Part shown: piece after piece, positions 47,071-57,867 of the stretch
How the letters are laid out: each line of letters begins with the position of its first letter
Numbering within the stretch: position 1 is the stretch's first letter
NCBI GenBank assembly: GCA_019916065.1
Contig: CM034238.1
Coordinates: forward strand, 24,419,246 to 24,483,245
Length of the DNA: 64,000 nucleotides
Direction: 5' to 3'
From: Vitellaria paradoxa
Lineage: Eukaryota; Streptophyta; Magnoliopsida; Ericales; Sapotaceae
Notes under the pieces: model-generated
The model's input: only the letters and a program-made list of their open reading frames with translations
What the model was told of the DNA's origin: nothing
Database searches by the model: none
Made by a program: the position numbers and the translations under genes

Positions 47071-50000
47071 TAATTAGAGTTAATTGGAGTTAATTATTGT
47101 TATTCCAAAAAATAACACTTCAATACATTATACGAAGATCAAATATACAACAAATAAAATAATACGATACAAATTAAATAAATTAACAATAGATATTACG
47201 AACAATTCAATATTTACTCATTATAACATAAATCAAACTATGATTTCAAATAATAAAAGTATTTTCAATTATTTGGGTAACCAGCCATTACAATATTAAT
47301 TGAAACAATCTAATTTAACCTAAATTAATTATATTATCAATATTCTAATTCGTTATTTAATATTTTAACTAATATAAATATTTAATGAACCTAAAAATTG
47401 TAATTTAATATTATTATTTACCTAATCTAACTATTTTTAGTATTATTGTTTAATTCAAAATATATTATTGTTTAAGTATGATATTTACATTCATGAAAAT
47501 GTTATAAAATAAGAGAATTTACATACAAGTGAAAATTATTATTAATTTTTTTTTTGTCTTATGCATCGATTCTTATTTAAAAGTATTCTTTTTATGAAAA
47601 AAAGTAATATGTTTAAAAGTTTACAAACTTTATTGTATTTAATTTATTAAAAAATCTATCAACTTTTACTAACTTTTTATACTTTTTTCAAACTATATAT
47701 TATTTTTACATTAAACTATATATTAATTCTCATATTTTTAGTAGTATTATCTAACATTATAAATATCATAATATAATTTAATTTCCGTAAGGTAAGTTAA
47801 TCAATTTATTTATAAAAATTACCATATTGAGTGAAGATGTTAGCATTGCTTCAAAAACTCTCTCTACCCTTTGTCATTTTTTGTTTTTATAAAATTACAA
47901 AGTTAATTTCATAGTGAAGAACAATTAAAATTTGTTTTCACTCTCGTTTTTTTTTCTATTATAAATATTTTATTAATTTCATTACTTAATCTATTTTTGT
48001 TGCATCACATTAAAAATGAATTATTTTATTCAAAGATTTTATTAAACTAAAATTATTTTTGATAATTTTTTTTATAAGTTTATTATTGTTAAGTGTCGTT
48101 TTAAGAATTGGTTAGTTATAGTCAAGTTGATAGGTAGAGTTGAATATATATATATATATATATATAGCGGGAGAGAAATTTTTTAGTAATTTTTACTTTT
48201 TTTGACATTTGGTAACTCCTTAAAAGTTACTAAAAAATTTTGAAATTTTTTTCAACATTTTTACTAAATAATTAAAAGCTTTTAAAGAATTCTTATTTTT
48301 TACATACATAAAAAATGATATTTATGTATGAAAATTTTTTATTAAAAAAATTTATATTATAATTTGATTCCTCAAAAATTTTTAAAAATAATTAGTCTTA
48401 TTAGAAAAAAAAACTAATATTGGTATATATAAATTTTGAATTAAAAAAATTTAAGTTATAAATCAATCTCTTTAAAATTTAGTCAATTACCAAAAAAAAT
48501 CTCCTTAAAATTTTATTTTCTCTTAGTTGTTATATGATAGTGTTTAAATGGTTAAAAAAATAAATTAGTGAAAAAATAACACGTGACAAAATTTAATTGA
48601 AAGATATTAAAAATAGTTAATAAAAATTTTTAATATTTTTAATAAACTAAATACTCCTATATAATCTAAAATTTAAAATTCAATTGATTATACTATTTGT
48701 ATATATATTATTTTATTTTTATTCATTAAATATAATTTTTTAAGCCCAAGTTTAACGCTCCAAAAAAATAGCTCCCAGGCCAAAAATTTGACTTCATCTA
48801 TGAGGATTGATGTGACAAAAGGTCACATGCATAATTTTCCAAGTATCACATATAATTTTCCAAGTATCCAAAAAAATTTTCCAAGTATCACAAGATGTTA
48901 ATTTCTTTATTTTTCAGCCCAAGTGGTCACATTATTATATTTCTTTTAAGTTATTATTTTATAATATATTTTACCTATCATATTAAAAATAGGTATTTAA
49001 GTTATAAGAATTTAAATATTCATTATATTTTTATAATTTTAATCTTAATAATTAAATAAAAAATTAAATAAGTATTTTTTTTTCATTTTATTCTAACGTT
49101 CTAATTCTATCTTCAGAATTTTGAAATTCTGAGAATTTCAAAGTATCCTCAGAATTTAAAAATTATTGAATTTTAATTCAATATTACAGATACAGCTATA
49201 TTATTTAATTAAAAAAATTTAAATTAATTTTAATCATTAAATTTTAATTTAACGGTATAACTTGCAAATCATGAAATTTACATAACTCCCCCAAATCCTT
49301 TAAATTTATCGTCTATACTGGCAACTTTTGGAGTACAGTAAAATAATACAAAATTTTATAAATTTCTACAAACACAAATTACAACTTTTGGAGTACACTA
49401 ATAAGCCAAGTTTATTTAAACCATCAAATCCTTTATTTTTTAAGTGGATTATAATAATCAATTTTACACTAATATTTAAATAATTAAATATTTTTGAATA
49501 ATACTATGTATTTATGGTGCAAATTTTGTTTTATTTCAATTTATTTGTTTAGTAGTTAATAACCGCGATTGTTATTTGAATTAATTATTTTAAAATTATT
49601 AAATTATGTGAATATTTATTACAAAATTATAATATAATTTAGTTATTTGTTTAATAAACAAAATTTAAAAGTTAAAGGCACTACACCTTAACTAGGTGCG
49701 TTAACTATCAAAAAAAAAAAAAAAACTAGGTGCGTTGACTTGAAAATAAATGAGTCAAACTCACATTGAACAAAAGGAAAAAAAAAAAATTATGGACAAA
49801 TTCTAATTTGCCTTATAAATGAAAGAAAAGTTCTATACATTTTTTTTTACGCACTGCACAAAACACAACAATTTTTTCCACTAACTAAATTTTTCTTCTA
49901 AAATCTCTTTTTCTTTCTTCCAACATACCAATTTTTATAAAATAAAATTAAAAAACAGAATATTAAAAAAAACAGCAAATAAAAAATACAGAAAAAAAAC

Positions 50001-50358
50001 AGCAAACAAAAAAAAAACAGAAAAAAAAACAGCAAATTAAAAAAAATTAAAAACAACAGCAACATACATAAAAAAAAAATATTACACAGTACGCACATGA
50101 AATAAACAATTTAACGAGTAACTAAAATAAAAAAAATTAAACAAACAATAATACATACATGCATGTATAGATAATCATCAAACCCCCAACCACAAAAAAC
50201 AAAAAAAAATTATTTACATTTATCCAACAATAAACATGAAAAATACAAAAAATAGAAAAAAAATTTCAAACTAAAAAAAAAAATCCAAATCTGGTACGGT
50301 GTAGTGTTGCCTTAACCTCAAAATAAACTACAATAAACAAAAAAAAATATTAATGCAT

Positions 50359-50360
<2 letters not shown>
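47071..50360. other. AT-rich interior of the large CACTA, no gene
   Basis: About 3.3 kb without a credible frame. A TA microsatellite is at 48144-48166. One micro-insertion is at 49691-49736. Long A runs occur around 49960-50060. Confidence 0.6.
49691..49736 (+). mobile_element. 22-nt retroposed tail flanked by 12-bp duplication
   Basis: ACTAGGTGCGTT at 49691-49702 and 49725-49736 encloses AACTATC followed by A15. It has the same form as the other micro-insertions but on the plus strand. Confidence 0.75.

Positions 50361-50364
<4 letters not shown>

Positions 50365-50396
<32 letters not shown>
50365..50396. repeat. (GA)n microsatellite
   Basis: Sixteen GA units, followed by a GC-rich, purine-rich block to 50540 just inside the right subterminal repeats. 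Confidence 0.95.
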
Positions 50397-50400
<4 letters not shown>

Positions 50401-50567
50401 TCCGGCGACGGCTAGCGACCTCCGGTCCGGCACGGCACGGCAGAGGGGGGAGAGAAGACGGCAGAGGGGGGAGAGAAGAGAGAGCGCGGGGGAGGGAGAG
50501 GAAAAAAAGGGAGGGAGGGAGAGGAAAAAGAGGGAGGCGTTCTGCCGAATATAATTAGAGAATCAGC

Positions 50568-50745
50568 GACCGCTTAAAGCGGTCGCTAATACTGTTCTAG
50601 CGACAGTATTAGCGACCGCTTTAAGCGGTCGCGCGAATTTTTTCGTCGTCGATACCTTGCCGCACGGGATTAGCGACAGCGGTTTAAGCGACCGCCTTAA
50701 GCAGTCGCGAATACAATTATAGCGACCGCTTTAAGCGGTCGCCCG
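50568..50745. repeat. Right subterminal palindromes of the large CACTA
   Basis: At least four near-perfect hairpin units of the form GCGACCGCTTTAAGCGGTCG, with arms of about 10 bp around one to two bases, plus half-sites. They match the left-end repeats. Confidence 0.92.
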
Positions 50746-50959
50746 AGATTTCCACTCGCCAATTCCCCAATCTCTAGTAGTGACGTAGGCAAATTGCCGA
50801 ACTATGTTAATCTTATGTTCTTCCATTGTGTGAATTGTTTTGTGTTTTTTTGTGAGTTTGCTATTATTCACCACAGTGTTAACAAAAGGCGATTCAGGGT
50901 TTCTATAACAACAAACATGTACTAAAGGGGGTTGTGAGAAGATTCTTGCATGAATCAAG

Positions 50960-52346
50960 AGTTAGACTAGCTCATTCCTTTCTTATGCTGGTAGGCTACA
51001 ATTGATTTAATATGTGCTGCTCAATATGTAGGCCTATTGGAGTGCTCATTTCATCCTGCTTGCCTTGGAAGCTTTTTATGGAGTGGCCTTTCACTTCAAA
51101 CTACAAAAGTAAAAGTGGGAAAGGGCAAAGTCACTCATCCAATTGATGAAGGAGGACTAAGCATCAAGAAAATGAAGGATTGGAATAAGGCCTCAATGCT
51201 GAGGTGCATATTGGAGATAGCCTTGAAAGATTCTTCCACAAGCTGCTGGGCGAAATGGGTGCATACCAATCTACTCAGAACTAAGAACTTTTGGATTGTC
51301 AAAGTTCCCAGTGACTCCTCTTGGTGCTGGAGGAAATTATTGAAGCTTAGAGATGTGGCTAGAGCCTTAATTTGTTACAAAATAGGCAAAGGTAATCTTA
51401 CCTCATTATGGTTTGACTACTAGCTCCATACAGGTCCCATATGCTCAGATGTTAATCAGAGAGTTATTTATGATTCGGGACTTGAGTTTGCCGCTCTTGT
51501 CAATGCTATAGTCTCGTCCCAAGGATGGAATTGGCCTCAAAGAACTGTTGGAACTCAAAGAATTGTTGGCCCCAACTCTCAGAACTGTTGGACCTCAAAG
51601 AACTAACTGCTTCCATGCCTGCTCCGGATTCAAATTGTGATGAACAGGTAATTTGGGTTGAGGACTCAAGCACTGTATTCTTGGTTAGGAAGGCTTGGAA
51701 CTCACTTAGAACATCTTATCCTGTTGTTGATTGGTATATTCTTATTAAATTTAAAGGGTGCATACCCAGACATTGTTTTATCTTATGGTTAGCCATTCAG
51801 AGGAAGTTTAATACTTAAGACAAATTGATCAGCTATGGCCTAAGAACCTCCATGTGCTATTATCTTTGTGGAGTTGAAGTTAAAAACATTAATCACCTAC
51901 TGGTGCAATGCTCTTTCTCAGATAGAATATGGTATTATGTCATAGCTCCTCTTAGGTTTCATTTTGCTACTGGTAACTGGGATGATGTAGTTTGTTGGGC
52001 AGTACTAGAGTTTAAAAGTAATTCCCTTGCTATCAGATTGTGTCGGGTAGCTTTTAATGCCACAGTGTATCACATTTGGAAGTATAGGAATGCTATAGCT
52101 TTTGAAGATGCAAGACCTAATGTTTGCTCTGTTATTAAAGAGATACAAAATGTAATTTTCTTTTGTAATGAAAATGTAAAGGAGAGAGATAGGATTGGGG
52201 TAGATAGCATCCTTAGATAACTACTACAGTTATCTTAGGATACTCGCTATCTTTTGTTTGGGATTAGTTCTTGTGTTCGCACATAACTTTATATTATTTT
52301 AATACAATTATACTTACCCATCAAAAAAATAAATAAATAAATAAAA
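50960..52346 (+). pseudogene. 5'-truncated LINE, reverse-transcriptase 3' end (zf-RVT)
   Basis: The end of a plant L1-type ORF2: SFLSYAGRLQLI, AYWSAHFIL, FLWSGLSL, then EGGLSIKKMKDWNKASML, SW.WRKLLKLRD and IGKGN..LWFDY. The terminal zinc-finger-like domain follows (RHCFILWLAIQRK, CYLCGVEVKNINHLLVQC). The RT catalytic part is absent. Frames at 51037-51423, 51525-51818 and 51825-52220 are separated by stops and shifts. The 3' tail CTTACCCATC then AAAAAAATAAATAAATAAA (about 52313-52346) is typical of L1-like tails. It starts immediately after the copia relic. Confidence 0.85.
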
Positions 52347-53673
52347 TTGTTATGTTTTGATGAATTTTTTAAAGAGTTTTACTTTAGTCTGAAATTCAAG
52401 AGGTGCAAAGGTAAATGTTTTAGGTTCAATGGTGTAAGTGATTTTCATTTTTAAGTATATGAGATATAAAGGTAATTAATCTTTTTTTAATTAGTTGCAA
52501 TATCTTCCTATTAATTATTTTGCCCCTAAAAGTTGGACAACTAATAGTAGGAGTACATAAACAAAATAATAAGGAAAAATATTACAACTAATTAGAAACT
52601 CATGCCCTTATTTATAATAAAAAATAAATAAATAAAAATTGAAGTCCTAAAGTGATGTTACAAGTAAACTCAGGGATATAAAGAGAAATTTATGTTCAAT
52701 TGTTTTGTTGGGTGAATTTGACTATCCACCTCTTAGTTTTGTTCAAAATTATAATTCAGTACCTGAATTATATATATAATAGATAGCATTAAGTGCCTGA
52801 ATTTTTAAGTAGTTATAATGTCCCCTCAATGACTAATTTTGACTTGAAAGTTAGTTGAATAGTTAACGATTAGAGTGTAGAGATAAACTAACCACTGAGG
52901 GGATATTATAATTAATTAAGATTTTAGATCCTTAATTGTTAAATAAAAAAATTCAGGTCCTTAAATGAGATTTTTAGGTGAAGTTCATGATGAAAAGTGA
53001 AATTTGTCTTTTTTAAGAGGTTAATCAAATAAAAGTCAAACTTTTAGTAAATTATTTATTAATATTCTTCTATTTTTTTCACCCAAGAAACAGAAAAAAA
53101 AAGAAAGAAAGAATAAATTTAGAGTTTTTTATTTTATATTTTCCGTCCAACGTACGCTTAGCAGTTGCATGTGAGTGCGAACAAATTTTGAACTTCAACC
53201 CAAGGGCGCATCCATAATGAAATATAGGCAATCCTTTCATAGCTTTGGGAAAGACGAAGAATACAAAGAGTTGTAGGAGCAAGCAACTATCGGATAGCAT
53301 TTCTCAATCATGCCTTCCTTCTCAATGTTGAGGCGATTGTCCCGGAATGACTAGGAAGTGTATAGTGTCGCGGGAGTGTCGTTGCAAAGATATTTAGCTG
53401 CCGGGGAGTTGGGGAAAGTTGTACGGTGCCCAAAAAACAATGAGAGGTTGTCGGAGAGTCACTGAACATTCGTGGAATGGATAGCGCTGAAAATAGCAGC
53501 AAAGAGTAGCCAAAGAGTTGGAAAATATTGAGAGGTTACTAGAAATTAGACAGCACATATTAAATAGCAATAAATTAATAATTTATTAAAGTTTTAGACT
53601 TTGATATCAATTAGATATGAAATCAAGGAGAAGAATTAAAGGAGAAAAATTAACATAAAAGGGGAACAATAAG
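52347..53673. other. Stretch with no recognised gene
   Basis: AT-rich to 53080, then a block of more even composition to 53520 with no sustained frame. No terminal repeats were identified. Confidence 0.35.
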
Positions 53674-53711
53674 CTCAAGAGAACTTACTAAAAAAAAAAA
53701 TTCTCAAGAGA
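53674..53711 (+). mobile_element. Possible micro-insertion with 9-bp duplication
   Basis: CTCAAGAGA at 53674-53682 and 53703-53711 encloses ACTTACT, an A run and TT. The two T after the A run make it weaker than the other cases. Confidence 0.4.
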
Positions 53712-54070
53712 GAAGAATTAACCAAGAAGATAAGAAAGTCAAATGGGAGTAGAAGTACATCGAGGGGGAAACTAGCTCACATGTTATACATTTTCAATAT
53801 TCAATTCATATTCATTACCTTTGTAATATCAACACACAATACACTTGAATAGGAAACAACATTAACATTAAAAGACAACACACAGCACACTTGAACTGAA
53901 CAGAAGACAACATTGATATTAAAAGATAAAACACAGGGCGAACTATCCGAGACAAAACATAGGGAGAACTATCCGAGTATTATTCAAGGGGGATAGATCT
54001 CTGCTACAACCCAGTGCTCAAGAGGATGATCCCCTGATGTGATTTCAACTCTTTAGTATCAGTTGGCATG

Positions 54071-55693
54071 TTAGTACTTTAAAGCATTCAAGTTGTTAAA
54101 ATTATCTGCAGGGATGTTAGTGCCCCGAATGTCAAGCACGTCAAGCTGCTCAAGTTCTCCTGCCGCCCAAGGAAGCATCGATAAATATCTGCAATTACAC
54201 AAACAGAGCACTTTAATCATATTCAATTCAAATCTTGGTATCGACGTAATCCCAGTCCCACTCAAGTCCAGAACTCGAAGCTCTTGCATGCTATCAAAAA
54301 ATGAATCTGGGATTTCATTCAGTCTCACATTTTTCTGTAGGAAAAGCGTGGAAAGATTGCTATAGTTTGGGTTACCAGGTAAATGATCAACTTCATACAT
54401 CAAAGAGATATATTTCTTCTCGCTCCATCTTTCCCAATCTTCTGGTGATACTTCATCTGTACTTACCAAACTCATGAAGTCAGATTCACCATCAGAACAG
54501 AAGTTCAAAGCTGCTTGTCTCAAAATTCTGTGCATGGTAATGTATGTATTACGTTCTCCAAGCCATGAAGCTTCCTTGAGGTCAATCAGGATCTTTCTTG
54601 CATTTACCAATTTCAAATTATTCCCGTTGCCCACTAAATTTTCTCTTGCCTGTACATCACGGTAGTCACTGACGAAATCTTCTGCCACCCAACTCTTCAA
54701 CAAATTGTCTGAATCAATCTCACAGTCAACAGGATATAATGCACAATAAAGGAAGCATTTTTTCTGGGCATCATCCAAGCGATCATAACATTTTTTTAAC
54801 CTGTCAAAAATTTCATAAATGCCTTGGCGATCTCTCTGAGTCCACACTCTCCAGTTGTGGTTCTCGAACAGGTCGTGATACACTTTGAATGTTTTTGCTT
54901 GTATTACTATCAGGACTGGAAGACAAAGACACTCCTTGCATAATCCCATCGCGAGTCTCTTCTTTTCTTGATTTCTAAGAAGTTCTGGACTATCGAGGAC
55001 TCGTTCAAACATCTTCCATGCCTCCGGCATTGACATTAGTTTCACTTCGATCATCCTGTCAGTGTCGAAAGAACCAGCTGAGAACCAAGGACCATATAGA
55101 CGGGACCGACTTGTTAGAACAATCTTTCTACCAATCGTGCCGCCATGAGGAATTCCAATTTCATCCAATTTTAAATTTTGCTTCACGTCATCCAAAAGTA
55201 ACAGATAATTCATTCCCTCCAGCTTCCTCTTGATTATAAGGGAAACTGCTTCAACATCCTGGGCACCTTCTATATTTAGATTCAATCTTCGCACAATATC
55301 TTGTTGTAATTGCTCTCTACTCTTGTTCCCTTCCGTTTCTGTTGAAACATTCAACCAGATGACGATATCAAACATGTTGGCAATGTCATTGTCGTCATTC
55401 ACGTTCTCCATTACGGTTGTTTTCCCAATCCCCACCATTCCGTGGATGCAGATCACTTTAACTTGATCGTTTCTTAATAACTTCAATACTGTCTCAAATG
55501 GATTTTGAAGGTTCGCAAAATCTTTGATATCTGGTGGCCACCTCTTCTGAACACGTTCCAAAATCTCATTCCCATCGTTTGAAGTGTTAGCTTCGTTAGT
55601 ATGCGAAGAGAGTGCTTGCTCAGTTCGGCAAGCGCTCCAGACATCTAATGCCAAAGATGCTCCTTGCAAAACAGCTGCAGCTATATCAGCCAT
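54071..55693 (-). CDS. CNL-type NLR protein, 540 residues, open but short
   Basis: A cytoplasmic immune receptor relative. From ATG 55693: about 80 residues without a clear coiled coil, then the P-loop GMVGIGKTT (85-93), RNBS-A-like FDIVIWLNVS (108-117) and kinase-2 YLLLLDDV (163-170). RNBS-B KIVLTSRSR (190-198), a divergent GLPL site CLCLPVLIV (255-263), RNBS-D CFLYCALYP (313-321) and an MHD site reading MHR (387-389) follow. A few LRRs (about 446-540, e.g. LRVLDLSGTGITSIP) end the protein. No stops or shifts. It is far shorter than typical CNLs (about 900-1000 residues), lacking the N-terminal signalling domain and most LRRs. After the TAA, related sequence stays open for about 30 codons. 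It may be expressed, a truncated regulator or a young pseudogene. Confidence 0.85.
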   Translation of the reverse strand: MADIAAAVLQGASLALDVWSACRTEQALSSHTNEANTSNDGNEILERVQKRWPPDIKDFANLQNPFETVLKLLRNDQVKVICIHGMVGIGKTTVMENVNDDNDIANMFDIVIWLNVSTETEGNKSREQLQQDIVRRLNLNIEGAQDVEAVSLIIKRKLEGMNYLLLLDDVKQNLKLDEIGIPHGGTIGRKIVLTSRSRLYGPWFSAGSFDTDRMIEVKLMSMPEAWKMFERVLDSPELLRNQEKKRLAMGLCKECLCLPVLIVIQAKTFKVYHDLFENHNWRVWTQRDRQGIYEIFDRLKKCYDRLDDAQKKCFLYCALYPVDCEIDSDNLLKSWVAEDFVSDYRDVQARENLVGNGNNLKLVNARKILIDLKEASWLGERNTYITMHRILRQAALNFCSDGESDFMSLVSTDEVSPEDWERWSEKKYISLMYEVDHLPGNPNYSNLSTLFLQKNVRLNEIPDSFFDSMQELRVLDLSGTGITSIPRFELNMIKVLCLCNCRYLSMLPWAAGELEQLDVLDIRGTNIPADNFNNLNALKY

Positions 55694-55950
55694 CGAGAGA
55701 AACTGTAATTACAACCTGTAAGAAAATATTAAAAATAATTAGCAAGCAACAGTAATTAGATAAAATATAGCGACTACGGACTAAAAGTGTACTACACAGC
55801 AAGTATTTATATTAATGTCCAAATCCTGTCTCAATTATTTAACCTAAGGCCATCGATACAAGCCACACTTTTGTGTTGACTTCACCGCTGGTGGCTATAC
55901 AGTGCCAGTGGTGAAGCAAGAACATTATCTGTTGGGGCAATCGAGCAGTG
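55694..55950 (-). promoter_or_regulatory. Upstream region of the NLR, shared with its paralog
   Basis: Parallels 34111-34400 block by block, so it predates the duplication. No defined promoter element was identified. Confidence 0.5.
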
Positions 55951-56289
55951 ATCAATAAAAATAACTTGAAATAAATATCTTATATCAAGAAATGATAAGA
56001 GAGTAAAGCTTTATAAGTGTAATATTATATAAAAGGTATGTACGTATCACTTTTGGATTTTTATGTTGATTATTTTTAATTTCATTTGGTGGGGGGAAAG
56101 TTGAGGGATGTAAGCATTTTGCAATATCTCATTCTCATTGTTCTTTTCCATAAGAACATGCTCCTAAATTCATAAGAACAAAAGTTCTAAAATCTTAATC
56201 GAAATTAATAATGGAATTATTTTAATAATTCTCTAACAATTATAACCTTATGTTAAAAAGCAAAGAAATTTAACTTTACCATTTAGGAT
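55951..56289. other. AT-rich stretch, nothing seen
   Basis: No frame, repeat pair or RNA gene recognised. Confidence 0.4.
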
Positions 56290-57396
56290 AAGAAAAGAGT
56301 TGAGAATGTCATCGTGGATCAGTTGCCTAGGTTAATCTATTGGGTACCCACTGATAGCACCCCTCATTGATGATGCTTAATTTCCCGGATGATGAGCGGT
56401 TGTTTCCCTTTTTGCAAGTCCTATGATATGTTGACATTGCTAATTAATTGGCATTTATAGCCATTCTATCTCATTGGTCTAAGGTGAACTCGGACAAGTT
56501 ACTTTTATTTTTTATTTTTAGTAAGTAACTCAGACAAGTTCTTTATCAAGGTTTGTTCATTCTATAGTATAACTCTTGTTTTGTTTAAGTATTGTCATGA
56601 TTAGATCGTTACACGGTATGTACGTAATCATAAGATACCAAGTGCATGTGTTATTTTTTTGCGACACCAAAGTCTATGGTGGCCACATTTCATCCAAGAA
56701 GACCGCGACAAAAATTGCAATGCAGCTTCTATTAGCTTACCACGTTTAGGGGCGCGCATGCATTATACCTTTCATGTGATAGATGCCAAAGGTGAGTCAT
56801 CATTACAGGGGGGAACATGATGCCATTGTATCCCGTTTTGATTGTTGGAATTTTAAATTGTGGTGATATTGATTTCATAGACCCATTTTATATGTCTTTT
56901 GGCTTAGGAATACATGTTAGTGACAATGAACTATGTGTCAAAATTGGTAGGCGTTGCACATTCCAGGAAAGAATGATCACCAAACTATTTTTTAAAAATT
57001 CTTAAGGGAGTATATTACCAAAAGCAATTGTAAGTTATAGAGGTACTCATTTTTGTAACAAACCTTTTGGAACACAAAATTGGGACTTTTGACCATCTAC
57101 AAACTAGTGGTCAAACTAAGTTTGGCAATAAGAAGATGAAAAATAATTTAAAAAAAGACAGTAAATCACAACCGTAGAAATTGGTTGGTTAGATTAGTCA
57201 ATGCATTTTAGGCTTGATGAACGATATACAAGACCCCTTCTGGTATGTCTTCTTACCAGCTAGTCTAGGGCAAGCCTTGCTAGCTATTTGCTTGTGGAGC
57301 TTGAGCGTAAGGCATTCTAGGTCATTAGAGCCCTAAATTTTAGTTTAAATGAAGTCAGGGCTTTTCGAAAGCTCCAAATCAACAAGTTTGAAAGAG
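56290..57396 (+). pseudogene. Athila-like Ty3/gypsy pol fragment (integrase region), left part
   Basis: Degraded plus-strand sequence follows the order of plant Athila pol: the end of RNase H (ENVIVDQLPRL), the spacer (FPDDERLFPF, LSHWSK) and the integrase zinc-finger stretch (YGGHISSKKTATKI). The core follows (GDIDFIDPFYMSFG, YRGTHFCNKPFG), then TSGQTKFGNKKMK, IYKTPSGMSSYQLV and RALNFSLNEVRAFRKLQIN. Many stops and shifts. It is interrupted at 57401 by a copia element and continues at 62254. Confidence 0.8.
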
Positions 57397-57401
57397 TTGA
57401 C

Positions 57402-57789
57402 TGTAGGATCGATTTACACACACACACACGATATATGGAAGAAAAACAGTAAAAGATCAACACATAGATTTACGTGGTTCCCCAAAATCTGGGTACGTCC
57501 ACGGGACCGAGAGCGAGAGTTCTTTCTTATTGATCACAGGGTTACATAGAGAATATTTATAGCCATCTCTATTCCTAACCCTAATAAGATTACATGGTCT
57601 ATTCCTAACCCTAATAGGATTACATGATATGATTCCCAAAATACCCTTAATTATACCGTACCGTACCGCGAGGGGCGTTGCCCCCCCGCACCCCCTAAAC
57701 CTTCGGGCCTACGGCCCAGCCCATTACACGTTGAATCCGAGTCCTTCCTAGCACTTGGTTTCTCTCCGTATGAGCCACAAGTCCCAACA
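57402..57789 (-). repeat. 3' LTR of the copia element
   Basis: Contains a short CA microsatellite near its start and the GC-rich block CGCGAGGGGCGTTGCCCC. It pairs with 61867-62253. Confidence 0.95.
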
Positions 57790-57867
57790 ATCTCCACCTT
57801 GGCGAATACCTACCCCTTCAGGAGTCAAATAATCTCGTTCAATTGGTTTAGGGGGAATGTCTCATCT

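Larger units (their letters stand above)
38938..50782 (-). mobile_element. Large CACTA (En/Spm) transposon, 11.8 kb, both ends present
   Basis: It begins CACTAGTAGAAAG (38938) and ends CTCTAGTAGTG (50782), an inverted CACTA terminus, flanked by the 3-bp duplication ACG (38935-38937, 50783-50785). The empty site is recognisable in the left LTR of its host element near 38020. On the minus strand lie a tnpD-type transposase and a Transposase_24-type second gene, with subterminal palindromic repeats at both ends and a 201-bp tandem array upstream of tnpD. It is complete in layout but not intact in coding. Confidence 0.95.
37581..50913 (+). mobile_element. Internally deleted copia element hosting the large CACTA transposon
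   Basis: The left LTR portion, about 37581-38149, ends ATAACAACA. The primer site TTGGTATCAAAGCT is at 38151. A short gag start (38176-38360) and about 90 bp of residue lead to the right LTR beginning TGTTAGAGTTGTG at 38449. The right LTR is split at 38937 by the CACTA element and resumes at 50783-50913, ending in the same ATAACAACA. Both LTRs contain about 95-bp internal repeats around TTCCATGCTCCATAGTTGGAG. The 5' parts of the two LTRs do not match, so the left one is rearranged or truncated. Confidence 0.8.

Noticed and set aside
47084..47299. Plus-strand frame of N, I, T and K
   Set aside because: Compositional: it lies in the AT-rich interior of the CACTA element with no homologous domain.
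50357..50554. Frame rich in RE repeats near the right CACTA end
   Set aside because: It is a translation of the GA microsatellite and purine-rich block, with no sign of a real protein.
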